Positions 52,572-60,588 of a DNA stretch of 64,000 nucleotides are shown here, piece after piece; the first letter of the stretch is position 1, and each line of letters opens with the position of its first letter. The position numbers and the translations under genes were made by a program. Source of the stretch: an uncultured Bacteroidales bacterium (GTDB lineage: Bacteria; Bacteroidota; Bacteroidia; Bacteroidales; UBA932); contig ONOH01000002.1 of the NCBI GenBank assembly GCA_900319405.1, positions 51,883 through 115,882 on the forward strand, written 5' to 3'. The notes under the pieces are model-generated. The model saw nothing but the letters and a program-made list of their open reading frames with translations, ran no database searches and was not told the DNA's origin.

Positions 52572-52634
52572 AAGTCTGTTTCTTTAAAGTTGAACTTACC
52601 AGGTTCATTTTGCACTCTTTAAAGTTACAGACTT
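52572..52634. repeat. Inverted repeat between uxuA and the island
   Basis: AAGTCTGT-TT-CTTTAAAG (52572-52589) is the inverse of CTTTAAAG-TT-ACAGACTT (52617-52634) apart from the two central bases; the spacer is 27 bp. On the plus strand the second arm ends in a T6 run, so it could terminate uxuBA. On the minus strand it precedes the transposase stub. Confidence 0.6.
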
Positions 52635-52893
52635 TTTTCTTTTACCTATCTGGACACACTTTTTGGGATACTATCCCCCGGTGGGGAGTTGGAGGGGCAT
52701 AAACCAGCAAGAGTCTGTGGCCGGCTTGCCCGGTAACAGTCTCTTGACCGCTTTCCCTTATCCATCCGACAGCACAGAGCACCGACGCCGGAACCGGACA
52801 GCGCCATTGACTCAAATAACGGCCCAATCATCTCGATTTTTAATTAACCTATAATGGGCTTGTATTCAACCTGGAATCCTCCTAACGATTGTT
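52635..52893. other. Non-coding stretch with a bulged hairpin
   Basis: No convincing gene. CAAGAG-T-CTGT-GG-CCGG and CCGG-TA-ACAG-T-CTCTTG (52708-52746) form a 14-bp hairpin with two symmetrical mismatched spots and loop CTTGC. GC content falls sharply after about 52840, the left edge of the AT-rich island. Confidence 0.4.
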
Positions 52894-54118
52894 TTAATCT
52901 GATACAGGGCGAATTGAAAGACCTACTTCTCTATTACACTTCTCAATTACAAAAGGGCTCATCGAATAATCCGATTGCACATTTAAATATAAATAATAGG
53001 CCATCTTTGGATATTGTTTACATAATGAAGAAGACCATAAAGTGGCCCCAGAATTTCCACTGGTATATGTCACACTAGCACCAGGTATCGTTATTGTATT
53101 ATCATTCTTCTTATAACGTATTGTCCATCCGCAAACAACTCGCCCAGAATTGTCAATATCCCCCCAAACGGCCCATGTCCACTCATAGTTATCATCATAC
53201 TGGGTGTTTAGGAGCTCACCTATTTCTTCTATTGTGGGTATTCGCCAATTTCCTCCAAGTTTCTGGAATGCCACATCATCTTCCTTGCCTAAAGTAGTCT
53301 TATTATCAGGTTCTCCTGCACCTCCCCAAAATTCTTTCTTGTCTTGTGGGCAATACTTTGTGATTAAGACATCACTCCCACCCGAATAATAACGATAATT
53401 AGACCATTCATAAATAGGACTTGGATTCTATTTCGCCCCAAGAATAACAATCCCCATAATCCTCAGGAGATGCCGCCCCGAGATTGCATTTTGCCCAGTA
53501 GACACTCAACCCAATGTCGGCCCCACCATCTGGAACTACTCGATTTCGAACGTTAACGGAACAGACTGCGCTTTTTCCTTCTACACTAGCAATTATGTTG
53601 GCTTGTCCTGAATTAACGTCTGTTATTTGTCCATTAACAACAGTAACTATGTTGGTATCAGATGATTCCCAATTAACTATTTGGTTAGTCGCATCATTTG
53701 GGAGTATTGTAAGGGTTAAAGCAGCAACGTCTCCCGTTATTAAACTAAGTTCTGATTTGTCAAGATTGACAGATTCTACAGCAATATGCATGGGTAAAAC
53801 AGAAATGTAGCATGTAGCTCTTATTCCATTAGCTAGAGAGGTGGCAATAATAATAGCGGATCCCTCTTTAAAAGCAGCGACAAAACCTTGATCATCAACA
53901 ATTGCCACTTCGCTATTGTCACTTTCCCAACGAATCTCCTTATTTGTTGCATCAGAGGGATATATTGAGGCTATAAGGTGCTCTTTCTCGCCGACTAATA
54001 GTGCAAGAGAGGCAGGTGAAATGGAAATACTTGAAACCTCAATTATTGGATTTATGCCTGACGGAGTACATGCTGTAATTAAAAGAATAATAACCGCTAA
54101 AAGCCATGACCTTTTCAT
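52894..54118 (-). pseudogene. Frameshifted Big_2/FISUMP-type lipoprotein
   Basis: The first part (54118-53408) has a lipoprotein signal (LLITAC), two Big_2 Ig-like domains (SISISPASLALLVGE; DKSELSLITGD) and the opening of the FISUMP-like domain (GGADIGLSVYWAKCNLGA, then CYSWGEIESKSYL and stop). The rest continues in another frame (SPIYEWSNYRYYSGGSDV to LSIRPVSD, ending 52894). Reading one base as extra near 53420-53428 restores an open frame of about 407 residues matching the neighbour at 54121. Either a real null mutation or a sequence error. It starts 2 bp after the neighbour's stop. Confidence 0.75.
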
Positions 54119-54120
54119 AT

Positions 54121-55083
54121 CTAAAAAATATCTGAAACAGGACGAATTGTTAATCCGTGCTCTCGCATCGTATTCTCTCCCCAATAGAAATCGACCGAAC
54201 GGAATGTAAATAAACCTGCAGCATCAGGATATGTTAAATCAACTGATGATGACCAATATAGGCCATATGATCCTATAGTTTCTGAATATTTTTTCCCCAA
54301 GTGTCCCCCAGCTGGGAAGAAAACAGTATTACCGTTGATTAAATATTTAACACTCCATCCATAATGGCCATTTCTTGACTCCCAGGTCCATCCATATTCT
54401 TTCTTTAATTCTTTAGTAGCAATTAATTCCAAAAACTCTTCTTTGGTTGGCAAACGCCAACGGTCACCTAGAAGAACAGTTGCAGCATCATCCTCTTTCT
54501 CGAGGACAACTTTATTATCCGGGCTCCCGTCCCCTCCCCAATACTTAGTTTTGTCAGAAGGGCAATATTTCAGTATTTTGTTACGATCGCCGTCTTTGAA
54601 CCATTTATATGAATAATCAAGATAGACATCTTTAGTAGTAATCTCGCCCCAAGAATAATAATTACCATATTCTTCCGGCTTAGAGGCTCCGAGATTGGAT
54701 TTCCCCCAATACACGCTTAAACCAATATCTTCAGCCCCATTAGGAACCGTTTTTTTAACCGACACTGTGCATTTTGCCACGACTGAACCGACCTTAGCAG
54801 ACACTATTGCCCCTCCTGTCTTTAATGCTCCAATTTTGCCAGTTTTATCGACAATTGCGACACTCGGATTATCACATTCCCATAACACATTAACATCAGT
54901 GGCGTCTGAAGGGCTTACTATTACAGTGAGTTGAAATGTCTCTCCTTCATATAAAGACAAGTTATCCGGTTCAATTGAAAGATTATTGACTTCAATCCGG
55001 GTGTCATTCTCTGGACCTTTAGAATTGCACATCCACAATAAAGGTACTAAGCTCAACACAAGTATTAGAATATATCGATTCAT
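54121..55083 (-). CDS. Big_2/FISUMP-type lipoprotein
   Basis: The 320-residue protein has a signal ending LLWMC, one Big_2 Ig-like domain (LSIEPDNLSLYEGE to TVSVKK) and a FISUMP-like domain (NGAEDIGLSVYWGKSNLGA, YYSWGEI, RWRLPTKEEFLEL, YWSSS, HGLTIRPVSDIF). Such proteins are abundant surface paralogs in gut Bacteroidota, with no known activity. It is the intact tandem copy of the frameshifted gene downstream, in AT-rich sequence unlike the rest of the window. A -7 box (TATCTTTG) lies at 55323-55316. Confidence 0.8.
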   Translation of the reverse strand: MNRYILILVLSLVPLLWMCNSKGPENDTRIEVNNLSIEPDNLSLYEGETFQLTVIVSPSDATDVNVLWECDNPSVAIVDKTGKIGALKTGGAIVSAKVGSVVAKCTVSVKKTVPNGAEDIGLSVYWGKSNLGASKPEEYGNYYSWGEITTKDVYLDYSYKWFKDGDRNKILKYCPSDKTKYWGGDGSPDNKVVLEKEDDAATVLLGDRWRLPTKEEFLELIATKELKKEYGWTWESRNGHYGWSVKYLINGNTVFFPAGGHLGKKYSETIGSYGLYWSSSVDLTYPDAAGLFTFRSVDFYWGENTMREHGLTIRPVSDIF

Positions 55084-55135
55084 ATAATTAAAGAATTAAG
55101 ATCATTAAAAAGGTGTGGGCGTCCTGCATGAACTC

Positions 55136-55251
55136 GATCCTAAGGCATCGCCAAATGCCCGCAACCTCCGTCCAAGATTCTGCTCACACCTAATGTGCGA
55201 GCATTCACTTGGTACGGTAGGTTGATTCATAATTTGGCGATTTTTAGGATC
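55136..55251. other. Long bulged hairpin element (structured RNA or DNA)
   Basis: Three nested stems stack into one long hairpin. Outer: 55136-55156 with 55232-55251 (18 Watson-Crick and 2 G-U pairs, one bulged C at 55146). Middle: 55163-55176 with 55208-55223 (14 pairs, single bulged Ts at 55213 and 55218). Tip: GCTC-CAC/GTG-GAGC at 55182-55202, loop CTAAT. An alternative stem AGGTGTGGGC (55111-55120) with GCTCACACCT (55182-55191) competes with the tip. The G-U pairs favour a plus-strand transcript, but the only promoter box seen (55316-55323) points minus. Function unknown. Confidence 0.65.
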
Positions 55252-55281
55252 TACCCGTACAAAGCAAACGCTTTATTTCTA

Positions 55282-55317
55282 TGTCTTGTCGCCGGGATGG
55301 TTCCGTCGGACAAGACA
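55282..55317. repeat. Hairpin overlapping the lipoprotein promoter
   Basis: TGTCTTGTC (55282-55290) and GACAAGACA (55309-55317) form a perfect 9-bp inverted repeat with 18 bp between, partly paired itself. Its right arm touches the minus-strand -7 box, so it could be an operator. Confidence 0.55.
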
Positions 55318-55323
55318 AAGATA
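55316..55323 (-). promoter_or_regulatory. -7 box of the FISUMP lipoprotein pair (TATCTTTG)
   Basis: It is an exact TAnnTTTG match on the minus strand, 232 bp upstream of the ATG at 55083. This gives an unusually long leader containing the bulged hairpin. Confidence 0.5.
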
Positions 55324-55406
55324 GTGAAAAAAAACTAACAGTTCGTTAAGAACTCGAAAACACAGGCTTTTCATTATCGTAATCGGTCAATGAAGAAGAC
55401 TATAAC

Positions 55407-56198
55407 ATGGGAAAAGTGTTTCATATTAGAGGAGGTGTTTTCGCCACAACGGGAAACCTTTATACAAGGAATATCTATGCTGGTGATGGTCGATGCCCAG
55501 AGGGCGCGATTATTATTACTCCACCAAACGGCATATTAGAAATTACACATAATTCAGGGTCAATTTTTGACACCTATTACGTAAAAGATTTCGTAACCGC
55601 GTCTGGAATTGATGTTGGCAACATCTTTGCCTTCAAAAACATATATCAGTTTACCGTCAATTCTTACCATAATAACCGAGAATTATTGACAAGACTTCTT
55701 ATGAGCCCTCCGGAAGATGTTCAACTGAGGCAGGTATTCTATCAACAACAATACGCCCATGTTTTTAGCTTGATGGAGAGATTCTTAAGTGATACCTTTG
55801 TGCGGCAGACTTGTGATAACGAAGGCTCGTATCATCGAGTCTTGGACTCGGGCATACTCACAACTAAAAATATCGTTCAAGGGAAAGCAAATAAAGAATT
55901 AATCAGGGGGGATGACTGCCTGGAAAAAGAGCTTCTTTATATCAGGTCGATTGAAAACTATATTGTTTATCACAAATTCGACCTTATTAGCGAATTGTTT
56001 TCAATCGCATTTGATATCTCGGTGGATTTTAACTCATTAAAGAGACCCTTGGATGTCCGGCATGATATAATCCATCGATTCGGCCATTCCGTTAAAGGGG
56101 CAGAAGTGGTAATAACCGAAAAGGATGTTCTTTCTTTATTAGATACGATCGATGGTTTTGTAACAACCATCTCATCACAAATCACATCTCAAGAGTAA
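55407..56198 (+). CDS. HEPN-domain protein (MAE_28990-like), putative RNase
   Basis: The 263-residue AT-rich gene encodes an all-alpha second half with the HEPN signature R-x4-H (RHDIIH, residues 218-223), preceded by the helical QQQYAHVFSLMERFLSDTFV segment. The N-terminal ~90 residues are a beta-rich domain of unknown type. HEPN proteins are mostly RNases of toxin or phage-defence systems. No adjacent MNT antitoxin is seen. It sits in the accessory island between the bulged hairpin and the P63C gene. Confidence 0.65.
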   Translation: MGKVFHIRGGVFATTGNLYTRNIYAGDGRCPEGAIIITPPNGILEITHNSGSIFDTYYVKDFVTASGIDVGNIFAFKNIYQFTVNSYHNNRELLTRLLMSPPEDVQLRQVFYQQQYAHVFSLMERFLSDTFVRQTCDNEGSYHRVLDSGILTTKNIVQGKANKELIRGDDCLEKELLYIRSIENYIVYHKFDLISELFSIAFDISVDFNSLKRPLDVRHDIIHRFGHSVKGAEVVITEKDVLSLLDTIDGFVTTISSQITSQE

Positions 56199-56544
56199 AA
56201 GCCAAGTGTGTCATATTTGATGAGGCTCAGTTCCTCCCAAAACCATGGTCTATCCGGAGGAGGCGCATTTTCTGCAGGAGGTCGTTCCAGGAGACGAACG
56301 AGTGTCTGGGATAGAGGAAGTCAACGTTCGTGTCGTATGCGGCACCGGATGGAACCACGCCTTCTGAACGAAGCTTAAGCGGAGCGAAAAGGACTCGTCC
56401 GCTTTGAATATGATATCGGGAAAGCCATGATCATTCATCCTCAAACACCTTCGACTTTCCTTCATCCACTTTGTTGTTCAATACACCAATCCCACTGAAG
56501 CCATACTATTGGCCGGGTCCTTGATATATGTTTGCAAATTTAAT
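56199..56544. other. Gene-poor stretch with a possible coding remnant
   Basis: No intact gene. On the minus strand, one frame between about 56370 and 56227 reads like a protein C-terminus (YDTNVDFLYP, SFVSWNDLLQKM, stop) without a start, and the GC content is higher than on both flanks, suggesting debris of a displaced gene. The family is not recognised. Confidence 0.3.
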
Positions 56545-56575
56545 TTTGAGTTTAATTTAACAATGATTATATTTG
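56545..56575 (+). promoter_or_regulatory. Consensus promoter of the XRE-P63C gene
   Basis: TTTG (56545-56548), exactly 19 bp, and TATATTTG (56568-56575) form a full Bacteroidota promoter 33 bp upstream of the ATG. Confidence 0.7.
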
Positions 56576-56608
56576 CATAGATTAATTTTAAAGACATATT
56601 TATAGGAT

Positions 56609-57682
56609 ATGAAGAATAATATTAAACGGGCCATTGATTCGATGGGCATAACACAGAAAGAACTAGCTGCATTAGTTGGTATGACAGAGCCCGGAATAAG
56701 TAAAGCAATTAATGGTAGCGCATCAGAGGATACCATTCGCAAAGTTGCCAATGCTCTTCACGTAACCGAAGCCAGCCTCATTGACGATTCTGAGCTTTAC
56801 GAAAAATATTCCTCCGGTGACAATCCTTTACAATTGGGTAACCTTCAACTTGACTGCTATGTCCTTAATAATGGGCTTCGCGTATTTTCCGGACGCGGTA
56901 TTCAGCGGGCCTTGGGTAATACAAGTCAAAGCGGAGAATGGCTTAAGCGTTTCTGTACGGCGGATTCACTCTATCCAGTCTTTGGCACGGGAGAGAATAG
57001 TATTGCCAATCGAGCAATGAACCCGGTTACTTTTCGACGTAAAAATGCCGGTGGCTCTCAGACAACAACTAATGCCTATGAGGCGACTTTCCTAATTGAC
57101 TTATGTTCCGCAATCCTTGATGCAAGAGACGCACTTCTTATTTCTGATTCTAACATTATCGAAAGTGCTGAGATAATAATTCGCTCCGTTGCGAAAGTTG
57201 GTATTATAGCGCTTGTTGACGAAGCAACGGGATACGATAAGGTCAAAAACAAAGCAAAAGATGCGCTCCGAAGTTTTTTGGACACATTCATTAAAACTGA
57301 GGCATCTCGTTGGGTAAAAACTTTCCCCGATTATTTCTTTGAAGATATTTATAAACTACGGGGCTGGAATTGGACGAATATCGCTCAGCGCCCTGGAGTA
57401 GTCGGGAAAATGATTAATGACATCGTATACGAACGGTTAGGCCCCTCGGTGTTAGCACAATTGCAAGAAATAAACCCTACGGATGCGAATGGTAAAAGAG
57501 CCAAGAAGCATCACCAGTTTTTAAGCCAAGATGTTGGAATCCCGGCATTAAAAGATCATCTCGTTTCCGTTCACACCCTTGCAAAAGCCTCAAAATATAA
57601 TTGGACTGTGTTTATGCAATTGTTGGACGAAGTTCATCCTAGGCAGTATCAACAATTATATCTTTTTGGCCCCGAGATATAA
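56609..57682 (+). CDS. XRE helix-turn-helix protein with P63C domain
   Basis: The 357-residue protein begins with an XRE HTH (GITQKELAALVGMTEPGISKAI, residues ~12-35 region). The C-terminal P63C domain shows RWVKTFPDYFFEDIYKLRGW, RPGVVGKMINDIVYERLGP and KKHHQFLSQDVGIPALKDHL in order. P63C is a phage-derived domain of unknown biochemistry. The HTH suggests self-regulation or DNA binding. A terminator follows, shared with the convergent KilA-N gene. Confidence 0.85.
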   Translation: MKNNIKRAIDSMGITQKELAALVGMTEPGISKAINGSASEDTIRKVANALHVTEASLIDDSELYEKYSSGDNPLQLGNLQLDCYVLNNGLRVFSGRGIQRALGNTSQSGEWLKRFCTADSLYPVFGTGENSIANRAMNPVTFRRKNAGGSQTTTNAYEATFLIDLCSAILDARDALLISDSNIIESAEIIIRSVAKVGIIALVDEATGYDKVKNKAKDALRSFLDTFIKTEASRWVKTFPDYFFEDIYKLRGWNWTNIAQRPGVVGKMINDIVYERLGPSVLAQLQEINPTDANGKRAKKHHQFLSQDVGIPALKDHLVSVHTLAKASKYNWTVFMQLLDEVHPRQYQQLYLFGPEI

Positions 57683-57759
57683 CCATTGTATCACTCATAA
57701 TATATTGAAGCACGAAGCAACTGCCGTCATCCTGTTTGGGTGGCGACAGTGAGTATAAG

Positions 57760-57791
57760 AAATGCCCCCGAATCTCTCCGGAGGCATTTTA
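57760..57791. terminator. Bidirectional intrinsic terminator
   Basis: AAATGCCCCCG pairs with CGGAGGCATTT with one mismatch, followed by Ts. It lies between the convergent P63C and KilA-N genes. Confidence 0.65.
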
Positions 57792-57802
57792 TTGTGACAT
57801 CA

Positions 57803-58681
57803 CTACTTATCTTCTATTTGCTTATGTGCATCAGGGAGTGTTTTGTCATCCAGCTTCTTCAATGACTTTATCACATCGACTTGATCCAAAAGATTGCGCT
57901 GCTCATTGGCCGTTTGAGATAATATTCTTATCCTATCTTTCTTCTCAACTCCTCGCTTTATGAGATCGGCATTAAGATTCTCCAGATTCGTGAGAATGAG
58001 AAGCTCATTAATACTTGCCATATCACGAATATTCTCATTCCTTGCTGCTCTCTCAGGATTTGCCACCCTCCATTGTTTTGCAGTACAACCGAACAATGCA
58101 ATATTAAGGACATCGGCTTCATCCGCATAAATCCATTCGCGCTTCTGTCCTATTGTAAGGGTTGGTATCACATATTTGTCTATTGCATCGGTATGGATAC
58201 GGTAATTTGATTTGGCCAAGACTCGTCTAACGTTCCATTCAATATTGTACTGATTAAACTCAATTTCCTTAAGTCGCTCATACTCTTTAATAACGTACAA
58301 CTGGAAAACTGGGCTAATCCACATACAGAATTGCATAGCAATATCTTTATGCGCAAACGTTCCCCCATAACGACCAGTTTTGGCGACAATTCCTATAGCA
58401 TTAGTTCTCTCAACCCACTCCTTTACGCTGATTTTGAAGTTGTTGAGACCTGCTTGGTTTCTAATTATGGCGAATTCGCCATAATTAAAATTTTTATTAT
58501 GTAGACTTTCCCAAGCACCAAGGAACTCAAGAGTGTTACGGTTTCTAAGCCAATCAGTTACGAAAAAATCTCCGTCCTTGGCTTTAAGCATATCCGTTAT
58601 AGAAAAGAAATCTTGACCCTCACTCGTATTGAAGATCGTTATTTCTGTATTCTCGACCTTTATGATGCGATTCGGCGACAT
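57803..58681 (-). CDS. KilA-N domain protein
   Basis: The 292-residue protein has a KilA-N DNA-binding domain: DFFSITDMLKAKDGDFFVTDWLRNR, a conserved WVERTNAIGIVAKTGRYGGTFAHKDIAMQFCMWISP segment (in parts), then a helical tail. KilA-N proteins are common on phages and mobile islands of Bacteroidota; the role is usually unknown. A full consensus promoter precedes it. AT-rich composition matches the island. Confidence 0.85.
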   Translation of the reverse strand: MSPNRIIKVENTEITIFNTSEGQDFFSITDMLKAKDGDFFVTDWLRNRNTLEFLGAWESLHNKNFNYGEFAIIRNQAGLNNFKISVKEWVERTNAIGIVAKTGRYGGTFAHKDIAMQFCMWISPVFQLYVIKEYERLKEIEFNQYNIEWNVRRVLAKSNYRIHTDAIDKYVIPTLTIGQKREWIYADEADVLNIALFGCTAKQWRVANPERAARNENIRDMASINELLILTNLENLNADLIKRGVEKKDRIRILSQTANEQRNLLDQVDVIKSLKKLDDKTLPDAHKQIEDK

Positions 58682-58700
58682 AACAATTCAGTATTATTCA

Positions 58701-58731
58701 CAAAAATACTCAATCCTTTCTAATAAACAAA
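58701..58731 (-). promoter_or_regulatory. Consensus promoter of the KilA-N gene
   Basis: On the minus strand TTTG (58731-58728), exactly 19 bp, then TATTTTTG (58708-58701), 19 bp before the ATG. Confidence 0.7.
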
Positions 58732-58742
58732 ACACAATAACC

Positions 58743-59420
58743 TTATACCTTCTCGTATTTGCCCTGGGCGATTCTCCGGTAGTGCCCCCTTGCCAGTTTC
58801 TCCAGCCGGGTGCCAGTCCAGGCGCGGATGTAACGCTCGGCAGTGGGGATGGTGAGGCCGATGGATTGGGCGATGGCCTTGAAGTCCTTGGCCTCAAACT
58901 CATCCGGTAGATTGTCCCAGAAGGTTTGGAGGAGGAGAGGTTCTTTGGCTTTGCCGACAACCATCCTGGTGGGCGTAGCCGGGAGTTCGTTGATGACGCG
59001 GAGCATGTGCTGCTGGAGGACTTCGCTGATGGACATGGCCACTTCATAATCGGCCTCGCTGCAGACGCGGGGGCTAGCGGTGTTGCCATCGTCCATGATG
59101 CGAAGGGCGGTCAGGATCATAGCCATGCGGAAGGTGCTGGTGGCAAGGCGGCGGACGGAGGCGATGGTGTCTTCCCCAAAGAGGCTTTCGTATTCGTCCT
59201 GAAGGAGGCGGAAGTGGGTGTTGAAGGCCTGCTGCTGGTCCGGGTGAATCTGAGGTTCTAGTCTACGATTAGCATTCTGCGAAGCTGTTGCCAGAGTATC
59301 TTTGACACTATATTTACGGATAGCACGATCCTCAACGGAATCCCGAATCTTGCCGAAAAGCCAGGAGCCGAGCCCCCATAAAATCCATAGTGCAAATATG
59401 CACCCGATGATGTATCCCAT
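58743..59420 (-). CDS. Membrane-anchored remnant with a DUF3987-like C-terminal region
   Basis: The 225-residue protein starts with a membrane helix (IIGCIFALWILWGLGSWLF) and a basic linker. From about residue 65 it resembles the C-terminal end of DUF3987 (primase/helicase-type) proteins of mobile elements: VRRLATSTFRMAMILTALRIM, then a winged-helix-like tail (FKAIAQSIGLTIPTAERYI). The usual 300-plus-residue ATPase part is missing. It looks like a fusion of unrelated pieces left by recombination. It begins 3 bp after the truncated phosphatase gene. Confidence 0.6.
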   Translation of the reverse strand: MGYIIGCIFALWILWGLGSWLFGKIRDSVEDRAIRKYSVKDTLATASQNANRRLEPQIHPDQQQAFNTHFRLLQDEYESLFGEDTIASVRRLATSTFRMAMILTALRIMDDGNTASPRVCSEADYEVAMSISEVLQQHMLRVINELPATPTRMVVGKAKEPLLLQTFWDNLPDEFEAKDFKAIAQSIGLTIPTAERYIRAWTGTRLEKLARGHYRRIAQGKYEKV

Positions 59421-59423
59421 ACA

Positions 59424-59921
59424 TTAACGATTTATCTTGTATAAAGTTCCGATATTGGTTTCACATCTCCAAATAACTGCAAGGCTTGGGGGACATCCCG
59501 ACACGTGGAGGGTTTTTCCATTATAGAAGGCCCCTTTGCCCTTCTCGGCCGTGTATAACTCACCCCGCCAAGGAGAATAAACAACACCGAGGAGCGGCTC
59601 ACCCTTTTTCAGGAGGGCCACGCTGATGCCGCAGTTCTCGTTACCGCGGGCATAGTTGGCCGTCCCGTCGATAGGGTCGATGACCCAGACCGCCTCGTGC
59701 CCGGAGACATCATTGAGATCCTCCTCCTCACAGAGGAAACCCACCTCGGGGAAGCACATGCGAAGCTGCCCGGTGAGGAAATGCTGGACGGCGAGGTCGG
59801 ACGAAGTGACGATATTCTCGCGGGCACCCTTGTCATGAACCTCGAAGCCGCCGGTGCGGTCCATATGGGTGGATGCGGCCCGGACAATGTCCGAGACCAG
59901 CTGTATGTCGATAAATGTCAT
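59424..59921 (-). CDS. C-terminally truncated inositol-monophosphatase-family protein
   Basis: The 165-residue protein has the first half of an IMPase: the EEEDL metal ligand, WVIDPIDGTANYARG with the catalytic Asp-Pro-x-Asp-Gly-Thr, and GVVYSPWRGELYTAEKG. After LHVSGCPP the sequence becomes unrelated and stops. Normal members have ~260 residues, and the missing part holds the second conserved aspartate motif (WDxAAG) needed for metal binding. Probably inactive. Its start overlaps the upstream gene as ATGA. Confidence 0.75.
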   Translation of the reverse strand: MTFIDIQLVSDIVRAASTHMDRTGGFEVHDKGARENIVTSSDLAVQHFLTGQLRMCFPEVGFLCEEEDLNDVSGHEAVWVIDPIDGTANYARGNENCGISVALLKKGEPLLGVVYSPWRGELYTAEKGKGAFYNGKTLHVSGCPPSLAVIWRCETNIGTLYKINR

Positions 59922-60583
59922 AGTTGTTGTACTGAGTCGTTCTGTCTGCGGATGGCCTCCAGGTAGAAGGCCTTCCGCTGCTCCTGGAAGATGCGGTAGC
60001 GGATCATCCGGGACCCTTCGTTGAGCCCGTCATCGAGGTTACAGACGAAGAGGTCGTTCACATCGGCGATATAAAGCCTGTCGTACCGCTGGTCCTGATA
60101 CTTCTGGAGAAAGAGAGTGTAGTCCATCGCTTTCCTGGCCTCCGTCTCACCGAGGTTCTCCCTGCTGAAAACAAAAAGGCCCATCTTCCCGAAGTGCCCG
60201 TAGAAGCCGTTGCCGACCTTGGAGACCTTGCTCTCCAGGATGCGCTTCATCGGATGGGCCATCGACCAGTAGGAGAGCTCCTTCGGGCCGATGTACTTTC
60301 CTTTCTTAAGACCATACGCGTAACCGTACTCAAGAATCTGCTCAATCTCCTCATCCCTCGGAGACGGAGTGACCCCGGCGATGTCCTTCATCAGTGCTTC
60401 CTGCGCCAGCTTGTTTTCCTCCATGGCCCGGGTGACCTCGATGCCGACGGACGCGCCGTCCGGGGACTGGAGGTCCGGCCGGTCCCTATTCACGAGAGAG
60501 GTCATCTCGCCGCCGAGGAAGGTCGCGAGGGTAATCTGGGCGTACTGCTCAAAGAAACAGGTTCCAAAAGGACGGCTATCCAT
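59918..60583 (-). CDS. Hypothetical protein, possible nuclease-like fold
   Basis: This 221-residue protein is not recognised. A DRPDLQSPDGASVGIEVTRA stretch near residue 35 resembles the acidic D...ExT pattern of PD-(D/E)XK-type folds, and a later YIADVNDLFVCNL strand could be core. It has no signal or membrane segment. It overlaps the truncated phosphatase by 4 bp and follows the C_GCAxxG_C_C gene by 5 bp, so it is one of five closely spaced minus-strand genes. A nuclease role is speculative. Confidence 0.6.
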   Translation of the reverse strand: MDSRPFGTCFFEQYAQITLATFLGGEMTSLVNRDRPDLQSPDGASVGIEVTRAMEENKLAQEALMKDIAGVTPSPRDEEIEQILEYGYAYGLKKGKYIGPKELSYWSMAHPMKRILESKVSKVGNGFYGHFGKMGLFVFSRENLGETEARKAMDYTLFLQKYQDQRYDRLYIADVNDLFVCNLDDGLNEGSRMIRYRIFQEQRKAFYLEAIRRQNDSVQQL

Positions 60584-60588
60584 AGGCG

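Noticed and set aside
55136-55251. Integron attC site
   Set aside because: The bulged hairpin and an AAC/GTT pair recall attC, but the RYYYAAC and GTTRRRY core boxes are not satisfied and no integron integrase is present.
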